Positions 57,860-64,000 of a stretch of DNA of 64,000 nt are shown here, in pieces. Origin of the DNA: Flavobacterium commune (lineage in GTDB: Bacteria; Bacteroidota; Bacteroidia; Flavobacteriales; Flavobacteriaceae). Below the pieces are notes generated by a model. It saw nothing but the letters and a program-made list of their open reading frames with translations. It was not told the origin of the DNA and did not search any database. Within the stretch, counting starts at the first letter, position 1, and every line of letters starts with the position of its first letter. A program made the translations under genes and the position numbers. The stretch lies in NCBI RefSeq assembly GCF_001857965.1, contig NZ_CP017774.1:124001-188000 (forward strand), given 5' to 3'.

Positions 57860-58180
57860 ATGAATCCAGATAAAGAAGGTAAAAACATAGCCATCATTAG
57901 CTATTTCACTATTATTGGAGCAATCATTGCTCTTTTTATGAACGCCGATAAAAAAAGTCCTTTTGCTTCTTTCCATATCCGTCAGGCCTTGGGTATCTTT
58001 CTATCCTTTTTTTTAATTGGATATTTTATTGGATATTTTGATAGTTGGACGATTTCATCCGCTTTTTATTTGTTTTATTTCATCCTTTGGATCTATGGAT
58101 TTATGGGAGCTTTACAAGGACAAATGAAACCAATTCCAATTTTAGGAGAACAATTCCAAAAAATATTTAAAAACGTTTAG
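57860..58180 (+). CDS. DUF4870-like small membrane protein
   Basis: The 106-residue protein has three membrane segments and the pattern KNIAIISYFTIIGAIIALF...ASFHIRQALGIFL, typical of the DUF4870/Tic20-like small membrane proteins of Bacteroidota. It starts 6 bases after the dihydroorotase homologue and 8 bases before the esterase gene, so it is in the same operon. Function is unknown. Confidence 0.75.
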   Translation: MNPDKEGKNIAIISYFTIIGAIIALFMNADKKSPFASFHIRQALGIFLSFFLIGYFIGYFDSWTISSAFYLFYFILWIYGFMGALQGQMKPIPILGEQFQKIFKNV

Positions 58181-58188
58181 CTTAAAAA

Positions 58189-58836
58189 ATGAATTTATCC
58201 CTAGAATACCTCATCAGAGAACCAAAAATAAAATCAGAAAAAAATCCTTTATTGCTTTTATTACACGGTTACGGAAGCAATGAAGCCGACTTATTCTCCT
58301 TTGCCTCTGAATTACCGGAAGAATATTATGTTATTTCGGCTCGTGCTCCTTATGACTTGCAATACGGAAGTTATGCCTGGTATGCTATTAATTTTGATGC
58401 CAATGAAAACAAATTCTCTGACCACGAACAAGCAAAATTATCTCGTGATTTAATTGCAAAATTCATCGAAGAATTAGTTGCTAATTATCCTATTGATGAA
58501 AAGAACATCACTCTTTTAGGCTTCAGCCAGGGTGCTATTTTAAGTAATGCTATAGCATTGTCACACCCTGATAAAGTTCAAAAAGTAATTGCTTTGAGCG
58601 GTTATATTAGCGAACCCATATTTGAAGAAAATTATAAAAACAATGATTTCTCTAATTTAAAAATATTCGCAGCCCACGGAACAGTCGATCAGGTAATTCC
58701 AATAGAATGGGCACGAAAAACCAAAGCTTTTTTAGACAATTTAGCAGTAAAATCTGTTTATCACGAATATCCAATTGGTCACGGAGTTTCACCTCAGGAA
58801 TTTAACGACTTTAAAAACTGGTTGATAAAGGAGTAA
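58189..58836 (+). CDS. Alpha/beta hydrolase, phospholipase/carboxylesterase family
   Basis: The 215-residue cytoplasmic serine hydrolase has the oxyanion strand LLLLLHGYGSNEADL, the nucleophile elbow LLGFSQGA, the acid in HGTVDQVIP and the histidine in PIGHGVSP, a complete catalytic triad. Its length and motifs match the acyl-protein thioesterase/carboxylesterase group. The natural substrate is unknown. It is last gene of the BatA-like operon and followed by a strong terminator. Confidence 0.9.
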   Translation: MNLSLEYLIREPKIKSEKNPLLLLLHGYGSNEADLFSFASELPEEYYVISARAPYDLQYGSYAWYAINFDANENKFSDHEQAKLSRDLIAKFIEELVANYPIDEKNITLLGFSQGAILSNAIALSHPDKVQKVIALSGYISEPIFEENYKNNDFSNLKIFAAHGTVDQVIPIEWARKTKAFLDNLAVKSVYHEYPIGHGVSPQEFNDFKNWLIKE

Positions 58837-58860
58837 TTCTATAAAGCAGCAATTGCAAAA

Positions 58861-58900
58861 AAAAATCCCGTTTTGTTCATCAGTACAAAACGGGATTTTT
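58861..58900. terminator. Bidirectional terminator between convergent genes
   Basis: A perfect 16-bp stem (58861-58876 with 58885-58900) with A and T tracts on opposite sides serves both the esterase operon and the FKBP lipoprotein gene. Confidence 0.9.
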
Positions 58901-58920
58901 TCTATTTGATAAAGCTAGAT

Positions 58921-59931
58921 TTAGTGACAAGCTGAATCTAAATGCTTTTTCTTTCTGCTTGAATTAGTTGTATTCCCACTACAATCAGGAATTGATGCAA
59001 AAGGAGTAACAACACCATTTATTGTTATTTCTGATCTGGTAGTAAATTTATCTCCATCATCATCAATATCCAAATAATCAGGAATGCCGTCTTTATCAGA
59101 ATCATCAGTTTCAGTAACTCTTAAATAGCCATCACCATCAATATCTTCTAGATAAGAAGGAATTCCGTCATTATCTAAATCAGATCTTTTAACTGCGTAC
59201 AATTTAAAACTAAAAACCAATGGAGAATAACTTGGTATAGACCCTTGCCCTGAACTGTAATAAGCTAATCCCGAAGGCAAAAACATCACTCCTGCCCCAT
59301 AATTAGTATGCGTTACTGTTCCATCTCCATTTGAAACAGGAGTATCTCCTGTTCTAAATTCAGGGAAAACTTCGCTCCAACCCGTTATAACACCTGTTAA
59401 ATTAAAAAAAGATTGCGGGTATCTTAGTACTTCAAATTGACTTGCTAAAAGCTCAGAAGGCACAGCTGGTTGTGCTGGAGTATCACCTGAAGCAGGCACA
59501 GCTTCTTTAGCAACTGTACGATACAAATAATCTCCTCTGTAGGATGTCAAAACCTCATCGACATTAGTTGGTTTCTCTCCTACTCCTTCTCTTAAAACTA
59601 GATAATAGATTTCGTATGTTATTTCGTGTAATTCAACAGTTTTTTTCAATAATTTAGGAAAAGTACTGCTGTTCAAATATGACATTATGGATGGTTGAGT
59701 ACCAGAATTTGTAATTTTTTTAATTATTACATCATTATCAGCAAAATTAGGATCCGCAATATCTATATAATAAGTCTCCAAGTATTCTTTGATAGCAATA
59801 CTATCTATTGTAAACTGTTCTTGAAAATCTCTAAGAGGTACTTCTTCAATAGAAGAATTATCGTCTTTCGAACATGAAAATAAAGAGAGGCTTGTAATTA
59901 TTAAAATAAAATAATACTTAAATTTGTTCAT
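58921..59931 (-). CDS. FKBP-type peptidyl-prolyl isomerase lipoprotein with Ca-binding-type repeats
   Basis: The 336-residue lipoprotein has a lipobox in LSLFSCSKDD. A FKBP-type domain (about 125-250) shows VLTSYRGDYL, RYPQSFFNLTGVITGW and LAYYSSGQGSIPSYSPLVF. A thrombospondin type 3-like stretch rich in DxDxDG loops follows (DLDNDGIPSYLEDIDGDGY and repeats), and the tail is basic and His/Cys-containing. It is likely on the outer membrane or periplasmic, assisting folding of exported proteins. Some residues of the FKBP active site are changed, so isomerase activity is uncertain. Confidence 0.85.
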   Translation of the reverse strand: MNKFKYYFILIITSLSLFSCSKDDNSSIEEVPLRDFQEQFTIDSIAIKEYLETYYIDIADPNFADNDVIIKKITNSGTQPSIMSYLNSSTFPKLLKKTVELHEITYEIYYLVLREGVGEKPTNVDEVLTSYRGDYLYRTVAKEAVPASGDTPAQPAVPSELLASQFEVLRYPQSFFNLTGVITGWSEVFPEFRTGDTPVSNGDGTVTHTNYGAGVMFLPSGLAYYSSGQGSIPSYSPLVFSFKLYAVKRSDLDNDGIPSYLEDIDGDGYLRVTETDDSDKDGIPDYLDIDDDGDKFTTRSEITINGVVTPFASIPDCSGNTTNSSRKKKHLDSACH

Positions 59932-60009
59932 TATAGCTGAATTTTAAGTGCGCAAGATACAATATTGATTTATTTTTGTAAACTATTTAACTCTGATTTT
60001 ACAATTTTT

Positions 60010-60399
60010 ATGCGAATAGATAAATATTTATGGTGTGTCCGATATTACAAAACCCGAAATATGGTTACGGAGGCCTGTAAAAAAAATCACATCACTGTAA
60101 ATGGCGTGGTTGCAAAGCCCTCAAAAGAAGTTTTTCCTACCGATAAAATCACTTTTAGAAAAGACCAAATTACACAAATCATCACAGTTCTGGACATTCC
60201 CGAAAATCGTGTGGGTGCAAAACTCGTTGATATTTATCGAAGAAACGATACGCCTGCCGAAGTCTATCAGCATTTGGAATTATTAAAATTATCCAAAGAA
60301 CATTATCGAAAAACAGGAACAGGACGACCAACTAAAAAAGACCGAAGGGATATTGACGACTACGGAAACGAAATTCATCATGAAGACGAAGAAGATTAA
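60010..60399 (+). CDS. S4-domain RNA-binding protein, Hsp15-like
   Basis: The 129-residue protein starts MRIDKYLWCVRYYKTRN, the classical beginning of Hsp15-type S4 proteins, followed by ITVNGVVAKPSKEV. It ends in a charged tail (KKDRRDIDDYGNEIHHEDEED). Hsp15 rescues 50S subunits carrying stuck peptidyl-tRNA. The open frame begins 15 codons earlier, but this start matches the family and an AT-rich leader. A TATTTTTG box lies at 59971-59978. Confidence 0.88.
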   Translation: MRIDKYLWCVRYYKTRNMVTEACKKNHITVNGVVAKPSKEVFPTDKITFRKDQITQIITVLDIPENRVGAKLVDIYRRNDTPAEVYQHLELLKLSKEHYRKTGTGRPTKKDRRDIDDYGNEIHHEDEED

Positions 60400-60520
60400 A
60401 ATTACAAATTCAAACTTTTAGAAACGTATGTACAACTTTGTTTTTTTATCCTGAAATTTGGGAATTTGGGATTTAAAAATTGGAATTTAAATTTACCTAT
60501 ATTAGCAAAAAAATAATTTT

Positions 60521-61021
60521 ATGAGCAAAAATATCATTCTAACCAACCTGGAAATTAAACACAAAACAAAACGTATTGCTTACCAAATCTATGAAACCTT
60601 TATAGACGAAGAAGAAGTGGTACTTGCCGGAATTGCCAGTAATGGCTATATATTTGCCGAAAAAATTGCTCAGGAATTAAAAACTATTTCCGACTTAAAA
60701 ATCCTATTGTGTGAAGTGCACATTGATAAACAAAATCCTAATCAAGCCATAACAACTTCCATTCCCGCCGAAAACTATGCCAATAAAGGTTTGATTCTTA
60801 TTGATGATGTGTTGAATTCTGGCACAACCTTAATTTATGCAGTAAAACACTTTTTGGATGTGCCATTAAAAAAATTCAAAACAGCGGTCTTAGTCGATCG
60901 AAACCATAAAAAATATCCTGTAAAAGCCGATTTTAAAGGGATTTCTCTTTCTACTTCTTTATTAGAACACGTTAGAGTAGAATTTGACCAGGACAATGAT
61001 AATTATGCCTGGTTAAGCTAA
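60521..61021 (+). CDS. Phosphoribosyltransferase, PyrR-like
   Basis: The 166-residue type I phosphoribosyltransferase has the PRPP loop LILIDDVLNSGTTLIYAVKH and the PyrR-like LAGIASNGYIFAEKIA strand. It is a second, shorter relative of the PyrR at 48143-48682 and lacks the RGTFLANRL motif of true PyrR, so its base specificity is unknown. It overlaps the convergent shikimate kinase gene by 9 bases at the 3' ends. Confidence 0.85.
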   Translation: MSKNIILTNLEIKHKTKRIAYQIYETFIDEEEVVLAGIASNGYIFAEKIAQELKTISDLKILLCEVHIDKQNPNQAITTSIPAENYANKGLILIDDVLNSGTTLIYAVKHFLDVPLKKFKTAVLVDRNHKKYPVKADFKGISLSTSLLEHVRVEFDQDNDNYAWLS

Positions 61022-61531
61022 AATTGCCAAAATATCCTCCACTGTCTGCGCAATAGTTCTTTGATCTACAACAACACTATGTTGCGCCTGATTGTAATAA
61101 TAACTTCTTTCAAATAAATGAGTAGCAATAAACTCTTTCATCTCGACATCGTTTTTGTTTGCGATAAGGGGTCTATTGCTTTTATTTAAGGATAATCTAA
61201 CTACCAGGGTATCTATAGAGGCTTTTAGGTAAATAGACTCTACATCTTCTCTTTTTAATAATTCATGATTATTGGCATAACAAGGGGTTCCCCCTCCTAA
61301 TCCGATAATAACTGCTTCGGGAAGATTCAGTAATTCCACAAAACATTCATGTTCTAACCTCCTAAAATGGATTTCTCCCTTTTCGGCAAATATGGTTTTG
61401 ATGGTCATTTTTACCTTTTCTTCGATAAATTCATCCAAATCGATAAAAGGAATCTCCAGTTTTTTAGACAATTCTTTGGCGATAGTTGACTTTCCGCAAC
61501 CCATATAACCCAACAGTATAATTTTCTTCAT
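61013..61531 (-). CDS. aroK: Shikimate kinase
   Basis: The 172-residue P-loop kinase phosphorylates shikimate in the chorismate pathway. It has Walker A LGYMGCGKST, the shikimate-binding DLDEFIE and HFRRLEHE, and VIIGLGGGTPC with the lid region RPLI. The length is typical of AroK/AroL. It is transcribed away from the tRNA cluster; a TAAATTTG box on the minus strand (61582-61589) is a likely -7 element. Confidence 0.95.
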   Translation of the reverse strand: MKKIILLGYMGCGKSTIAKELSKKLEIPFIDLDEFIEEKVKMTIKTIFAEKGEIHFRRLEHECFVELLNLPEAVIIGLGGGTPCYANNHELLKREDVESIYLKASIDTLVVRLSLNKSNRPLIANKNDVEMKEFIATHLFERSYYYNQAQHSVVVDQRTIAQTVEDILAILA

Positions 61532-61601
61532 AGAATAAAACCCTATAAACTAAGGTGTTAAAATTTATTATTAAAAAAAGACAAATTTATAATAAAATAG
61601 C

Positions 61602-61633
61602 TTGGAAATAATAAAAAAAACGTCTTATATTTG
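61602..61633 (+). promoter_or_regulatory. Promoter of the tRNA cluster
   Basis: TTG (61602-61604) and TATATTTG (61626-61633) are separated by 21 bases, matching the Bacteroidota consensus; the first tRNA begins 25 bases after the second box. Confidence 0.75.
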
Positions 61634-61658
61634 CACCCGCAATCAGGGAACGATGCAA

Positions 61659-61731
61659 GACTCGATAGCTCAGTTGGTAGAGCACATCACTTTTAATGAT
61701 GGGGTCCTGGGTTCGAGCCCCAGTCGGGTCA
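61659..61731 (+). tRNA. tRNA-Lys (anticodon TTT), copy 1
   Basis: The 73-base cloverleaf has acceptor stem GACTCGA / TCGGGTC, D-arm AGCTCAGTTGGTAGAGC, anticodon stem CATCA / TGATG with loop CTTTTAA, and T-arm with GGTTCGAGCC. The discriminator is A. No CCA is encoded. Confidence 0.97.
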
Positions 61732-61773
61732 CAAATTAAGTGATTCACTTGAAAAACGTTTTCTGATGCATTT

Positions 61774-61846
61774 GACTCGATAGCTCAGTTGGTAGAGCAC
61801 ATCACTTTTAATGATGGGGTCCTGGGTTCGAGCCCCAGTCGGGTCA
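61774..61846 (+). tRNA. tRNA-Lys (anticodon TTT), copy 2
   Basis: All 73 bases are identical to copy 1, which lies 115 bases upstream. Spacer sequences differ, so either the tRNA alone is held identical by function or the duplication is old. Confidence 0.97.
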
Positions 61847-61847
61847 C

Positions 61848-61880
61848 AAAAGGTTAAGTAAATATTTACTTAACCTTTTT
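61848..61880 (+). terminator. Palindromic terminator after the tRNA-Lys pair
   Basis: A perfect palindrome (61851-61876, AGGTTAAGTAAAT and its complement) with flanking A and T runs lies between tRNA-Lys 2 and tRNA-Leu. Confidence 0.75.
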
Positions 61881-61888
61881 TACTTTTA

Positions 61889-61971
61889 GGCCATGTGGAG
61901 AAACGGTAGACTCGCCATCTTGAGGGGGTGGTGCTCGCAAGGGCGTGAGGGTTCAAATCCCTCCATGGTCA
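61889..61971 (+). tRNA. tRNA-Leu (anticodon GAG)
   Basis: The 83-base class II tRNA has acceptor GGCCATG / CATGGTC with one G-T pair, anticodon stem CCATC / GGTGG around the loop TTGAGGG (anticodon GAG), a long variable arm (TGCTCGCAAGGGCG region) and T-arm GAGGGTTCAAATCCCTC. No CCA is encoded. Confidence 0.93.
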
Positions 61972-61979
61972 CTTTCAAA

Positions 61980-62011
61980 AAAAGTGTTAAATCAATTGAT
62001 TTAACACTTTT
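61980..62011 (+). terminator. Terminator after tRNA-Leu
   Basis: A perfect 16+16 palindrome (centre ATCAATTGAT) is followed by further T residues, 9 bases after tRNA-Leu. Confidence 0.85.
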
Positions 62012-62288
62012 TTTTATATTAAAAAAAATATAATTTACCTACAAATACCACGCGGTTCAATAATTCCTGCAAAGTGACAAGACAGGAATTGAACCACTAA
62101 TAATTATCCCTCTTAAAAGTACTAAATAACAGAATTACATCTACATTCTTAAACATCTCAAGAAACCTCTTAAAGGTAAATTAACATCAAAAAAGATTAT
62201 GGTTTTGAAAAACACACCCTTTCATTATCCCCTAATACAAGACCTTATATTTTTTCTATCAGTTCCGTTAGTTATCTTCCTAATCCAA
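62012..62288. other. Intergenic, no gene seen
   Basis: This AT-rich stretch has an imperfect inverted repeat at about 62056-62087 (GGTTCAAT...ATTGAACC). I see no reading frame with coding character. Confidence 0.5.
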
Positions 62289-62319
62289 TTTGTAGAGACC
62301 TATTATTAACTTAAATTTG
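62289..62319 (+). promoter_or_regulatory. Promoter of the nitroreductase gene
   Basis: TTTG (62289-62292) and TAAATTTG (62312-62319) are separated by 19 bases, a full consensus match 26 bases before the start codon. Confidence 0.7.
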
Positions 62320-62345
62320 CAGTTATTCAATTAGTAAAAAAGACC

Positions 62346-62945
62346 ATGGATATTTTAGATTTAATTCAACGAAGATATACTGCCAAGCAATACAACGCTA
62401 CTAAATCCATTCCGCAGGAAAAAATCGAGGATTTAAAAGAAATTTTACGCCTTACCCCTTCTTCCATCAACATCCAGCCCTGGAAATTTACTTTTGTACA
62501 AAATACCGAAATAAAAGCTAAATTAGCTGCTGTTTCGATGCACAATACCGAGAAAATCAACCAGGCGCAATTGTTAGTCGTTTTTTCGGTGGCAGATGAT
62601 TTGGACGTTTTTCAAAAAGTAGTGGATAATGAATTGCCAGCATTTAGGAGAGACTGGTACAACCAAATGAAAGCAAGCATGCCGGAAGCCGATTTAAAAA
62701 CCTGGCTGGCCAAACAAGTCTATATTGCTCTGGGGGTAGGTTTAACTGCCAGTGCTGCATTAGGACTGGATTCGACTGCTATGGAAGGTATTGAAGCAGA
62801 TAAATATAAGGACATTCTCAATATGAACAGCCACCAGCCTCTTTTTGCTATGGCCGTAGGTTACGGTGCTGAAGAGGATTTCAACCGATTAGAAACAACA
62901 CCAAAATCGAGAAGATTGCTGGAAAGTGTAATTGAATCAATCTAA
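62346..62945 (+). CDS. NAD(P)H-dependent oxidoreductase, nitroreductase family
   Basis: The 199-residue FMN-dependent protein has the family start MDILDLIQRRYTAKQYN, the FMN-contact LTPSSINIQPWKFTFVQ and the late GYGAEEDFNRLETTPKSRR. It resembles NfsB-type nitroreductases. It is expected to be a soluble dimer reducing quinones, flavins or nitro compounds; the physiological substrate is unknown. A pirin gene follows on the same strand but 173 bases away. Confidence 0.92.
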   Translation: MDILDLIQRRYTAKQYNATKSIPQEKIEDLKEILRLTPSSINIQPWKFTFVQNTEIKAKLAAVSMHNTEKINQAQLLVVFSVADDLDVFQKVVDNELPAFRRDWYNQMKASMPEADLKTWLAKQVYIALGVGLTASAALGLDSTAMEGIEADKYKDILNMNSHQPLFAMAVGYGAEEDFNRLETTPKSRRLLESVIESI

Positions 62946-62995
62946 ACCGTTATCTGTACCAAAAATACTAAGAGCTTTTTAATTTAGTTTTGTCA

Positions 62996-63076
62996 GCATG
63001 TGCCGAATTTTCGGAATGTCGAGGACTCCGCTTAGTGAATAAACAAGCACTTCGACAAGCTCAGTGTAACAAAAAA
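62996..63076 (+). repeat. Dispersed flavobacterial intergenic repeat
   Basis: The stretch with CACTTCGACAAGCTCAGTGT is a type of G+C-richer non-coding sequence common between genes in Flavobacteriia. It separates the nitroreductase and pirin genes. Only recognition by eye supports it. Confidence 0.45.
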
Positions 63077-63118
63077 TAGAATACAAAAATTATAAAAAAC
63101 GATTTAAACCCAAATGTC

Positions 63119-64000
63119 ATGTCTAATATCAACCTCATTATCGAAGAACGTGCTGCCGATATAGGCAACTTTCTGGTAGGCCGATTGCTGCCTTTTCGCC
63201 AAAAACGCATGGTGGGGCCTTTTATTTATATCGATCACATGGGTCCTGTAAAAATGAATGAACGCCAGAATTTTGATGTTTTGCCACATCCGCATATTGG
63301 TCTTTCTACACTTACCTTTTTATTCGAAGGCAGTATCATGCACCGCGACACTCTGGGGAATGAAGTCGAAATAAAACCGGGCGAAGTCAACTGGATGACC
63401 GCAGGAAAAGGCATTGTACACTCCGAACGCACTCCTGAGTATTTACGCCATTCCGAAAAAAACATGCACGGCTTACAAATTTGGGTTGCCTTACCCAAAC
63501 ATTTGGAGCAAATGGAACCAGAGTTTTTTCATATTGACAGCAGCGAAATTCCTTCGTGGAAAGAAGATGATGTCGAATTCAAATTGGTTGCAGGAGAAGC
63601 TTTTGGTAGAAAATCCAATGTACCGGTCTATAGCCCGATGTACATGCTGGAGATAAAATCGGTTACAGAGAAAAAATTAAATATTGGGCAACATCTGTAT
63701 GGTGAAGCCGGTCTTTATATTCTGGAAGGCGGAATTGAAAACGACGGTAGCGAATACGGTCCTAAACAAATATTAGTGGCAAAAAACAGTAGCCTTTGTG
63801 GATTTACCATAAAACCCAATTCGACTATCTATATTTTTGGTGGTGAAGCCTATCCCGAAGAACGATTTATCGACTGGAACTTTGTTGCAACAGACAAAGC
63901 ATTAATTGAGCAAGCCAAACAAAACTGGACGGAACAAAAATTTGACAAAATAAAAGGCGAAACCGAATTTGTTCCTCTTCCTGCGTATCCTAAAAAGTAA
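63119..64000 (+). CDS. Pirin family protein
   Basis: The 293-residue bicupin has the pirin N-terminal metal site: HPHIGLSTLTFLFEGSIMHRD supplies two histidines, then a third, with the glutamate in HSERTP. The block GPFIYIDHMGP and the pirin C-terminal cupin (VPVYSPMYMLEIK to FGGEAYPEE) follow. Some pirins are quercetin dioxygenases and others redox regulators; the role here is unknown. The TAA stop is exactly the last three bases of the window, so the gene is complete. Confidence 0.93.
   Translation: MSNINLIIEERAADIGNFLVGRLLPFRQKRMVGPFIYIDHMGPVKMNERQNFDVLPHPHIGLSTLTFLFEGSIMHRDTLGNEVEIKPGEVNWMTAGKGIVHSERTPEYLRHSEKNMHGLQIWVALPKHLEQMEPEFFHIDSSEIPSWKEDDVEFKLVAGEAFGRKSNVPVYSPMYMLEIKSVTEKKLNIGQHLYGEAGLYILEGGIENDGSEYGPKQILVAKNSSLCGFTIKPNSTIYIFGGEAYPEERFIDWNFVATDKALIEQAKQNWTEQKFDKIKGETEFVPLPAYPKK

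Noticed and set aside
62056..62087. tRNA-like T-arm sequence (GGTTCAAT...) in the gap after tRNA-Leu
   Set aside because: No acceptor, D-arm or anticodon arm can be drawn around it; it is only an imperfect inverted repeat.

Overview
The window is AT-rich chromosomal DNA from a member of the Flavobacteriia (Bacteroidota), most likely Flavobacterium or a close relative. Three things point there: promoters of the Bacteroidota type (TTG about 20 bases before TAnnTTTG), type IX secretion system (T9SS) type B adhesins paired with PorP/SprF-like proteins, and the housekeeping gene content (clpB, DUF3822-rsmD, dnaX, sixA-ppk-ppx, pyrR-pyrB, BatA-like protein, pirin). This assignment rests on protein families read by eye; no database search was run.

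Layout. 1-4.8 kb: a bacilliredoxin-like gene and clpB lie between two inverted ends of the same IS256-family element; the right copy is complete with an 8-bp target duplication. 5-15 kb: a RecD-like helicase, DUF3822-rsmD, RNase P RNA, dnaX with an A10 run and a -1 frameshift site, and a polyphosphate/phosphohistidine operon on the minus strand. 15.6-43.4 kb: the accessory core, two consecutive T9SS surface-adhesin operons. Operon A is a 3917-aa adhesin, an SprF-like protein and a PorE-like TPR/PD40/OmpA protein. Operon B is a 2533-aa adhesin, a nearly identical SprF, two stand-alone TPR proteins, a second PorE-like protein and a third stand-alone TPR protein. 43.5-45 kb: two tandem CAP-domain lipoproteins. 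45-50.4 kb: pdxH, rnz, a small conserved protein, pyrB, pyrR and an ABC-F ATPase, all on the minus strand. 50.6-54.5 kb: small membrane proteins (one split by an amber stop), DoxX, a redoxin, a Crp-like regulator and a lactonase. 54.6-64 kb: a BatA/VWA protein, a dihydroorotase homologue without its metal-binding HxH, an esterase, an FKBP lipoprotein, an S4 protein, a phosphoribosyltransferase, shikimate kinase, three tRNA genes, a nitroreductase and pirin.

How the genes work together. In each adhesin operon a giant secreted repeat protein ends in a gliding-motility-type (type B) sorting domain. It is followed by its probable outer-membrane partner (SprF/PorP-like) and by a periplasmic protein that can bind peptidoglycan through an OmpA domain. 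The two operons share an 80-bp identical tract in the sorting-domain coding region, about 95% identical SprF proteins, a hairpin between adhesin and sprF, and a 19-base motif upstream of the adhesin. The three stand-alone proteins match only the N-terminal TPR part of the PorE-like proteins and look like detached adaptor modules; this is the best candidate here for something undescribed. The second strong candidate is dnaX, where frame 0 gives the short product and the frameshift gives the long one, the reverse of E. coli.
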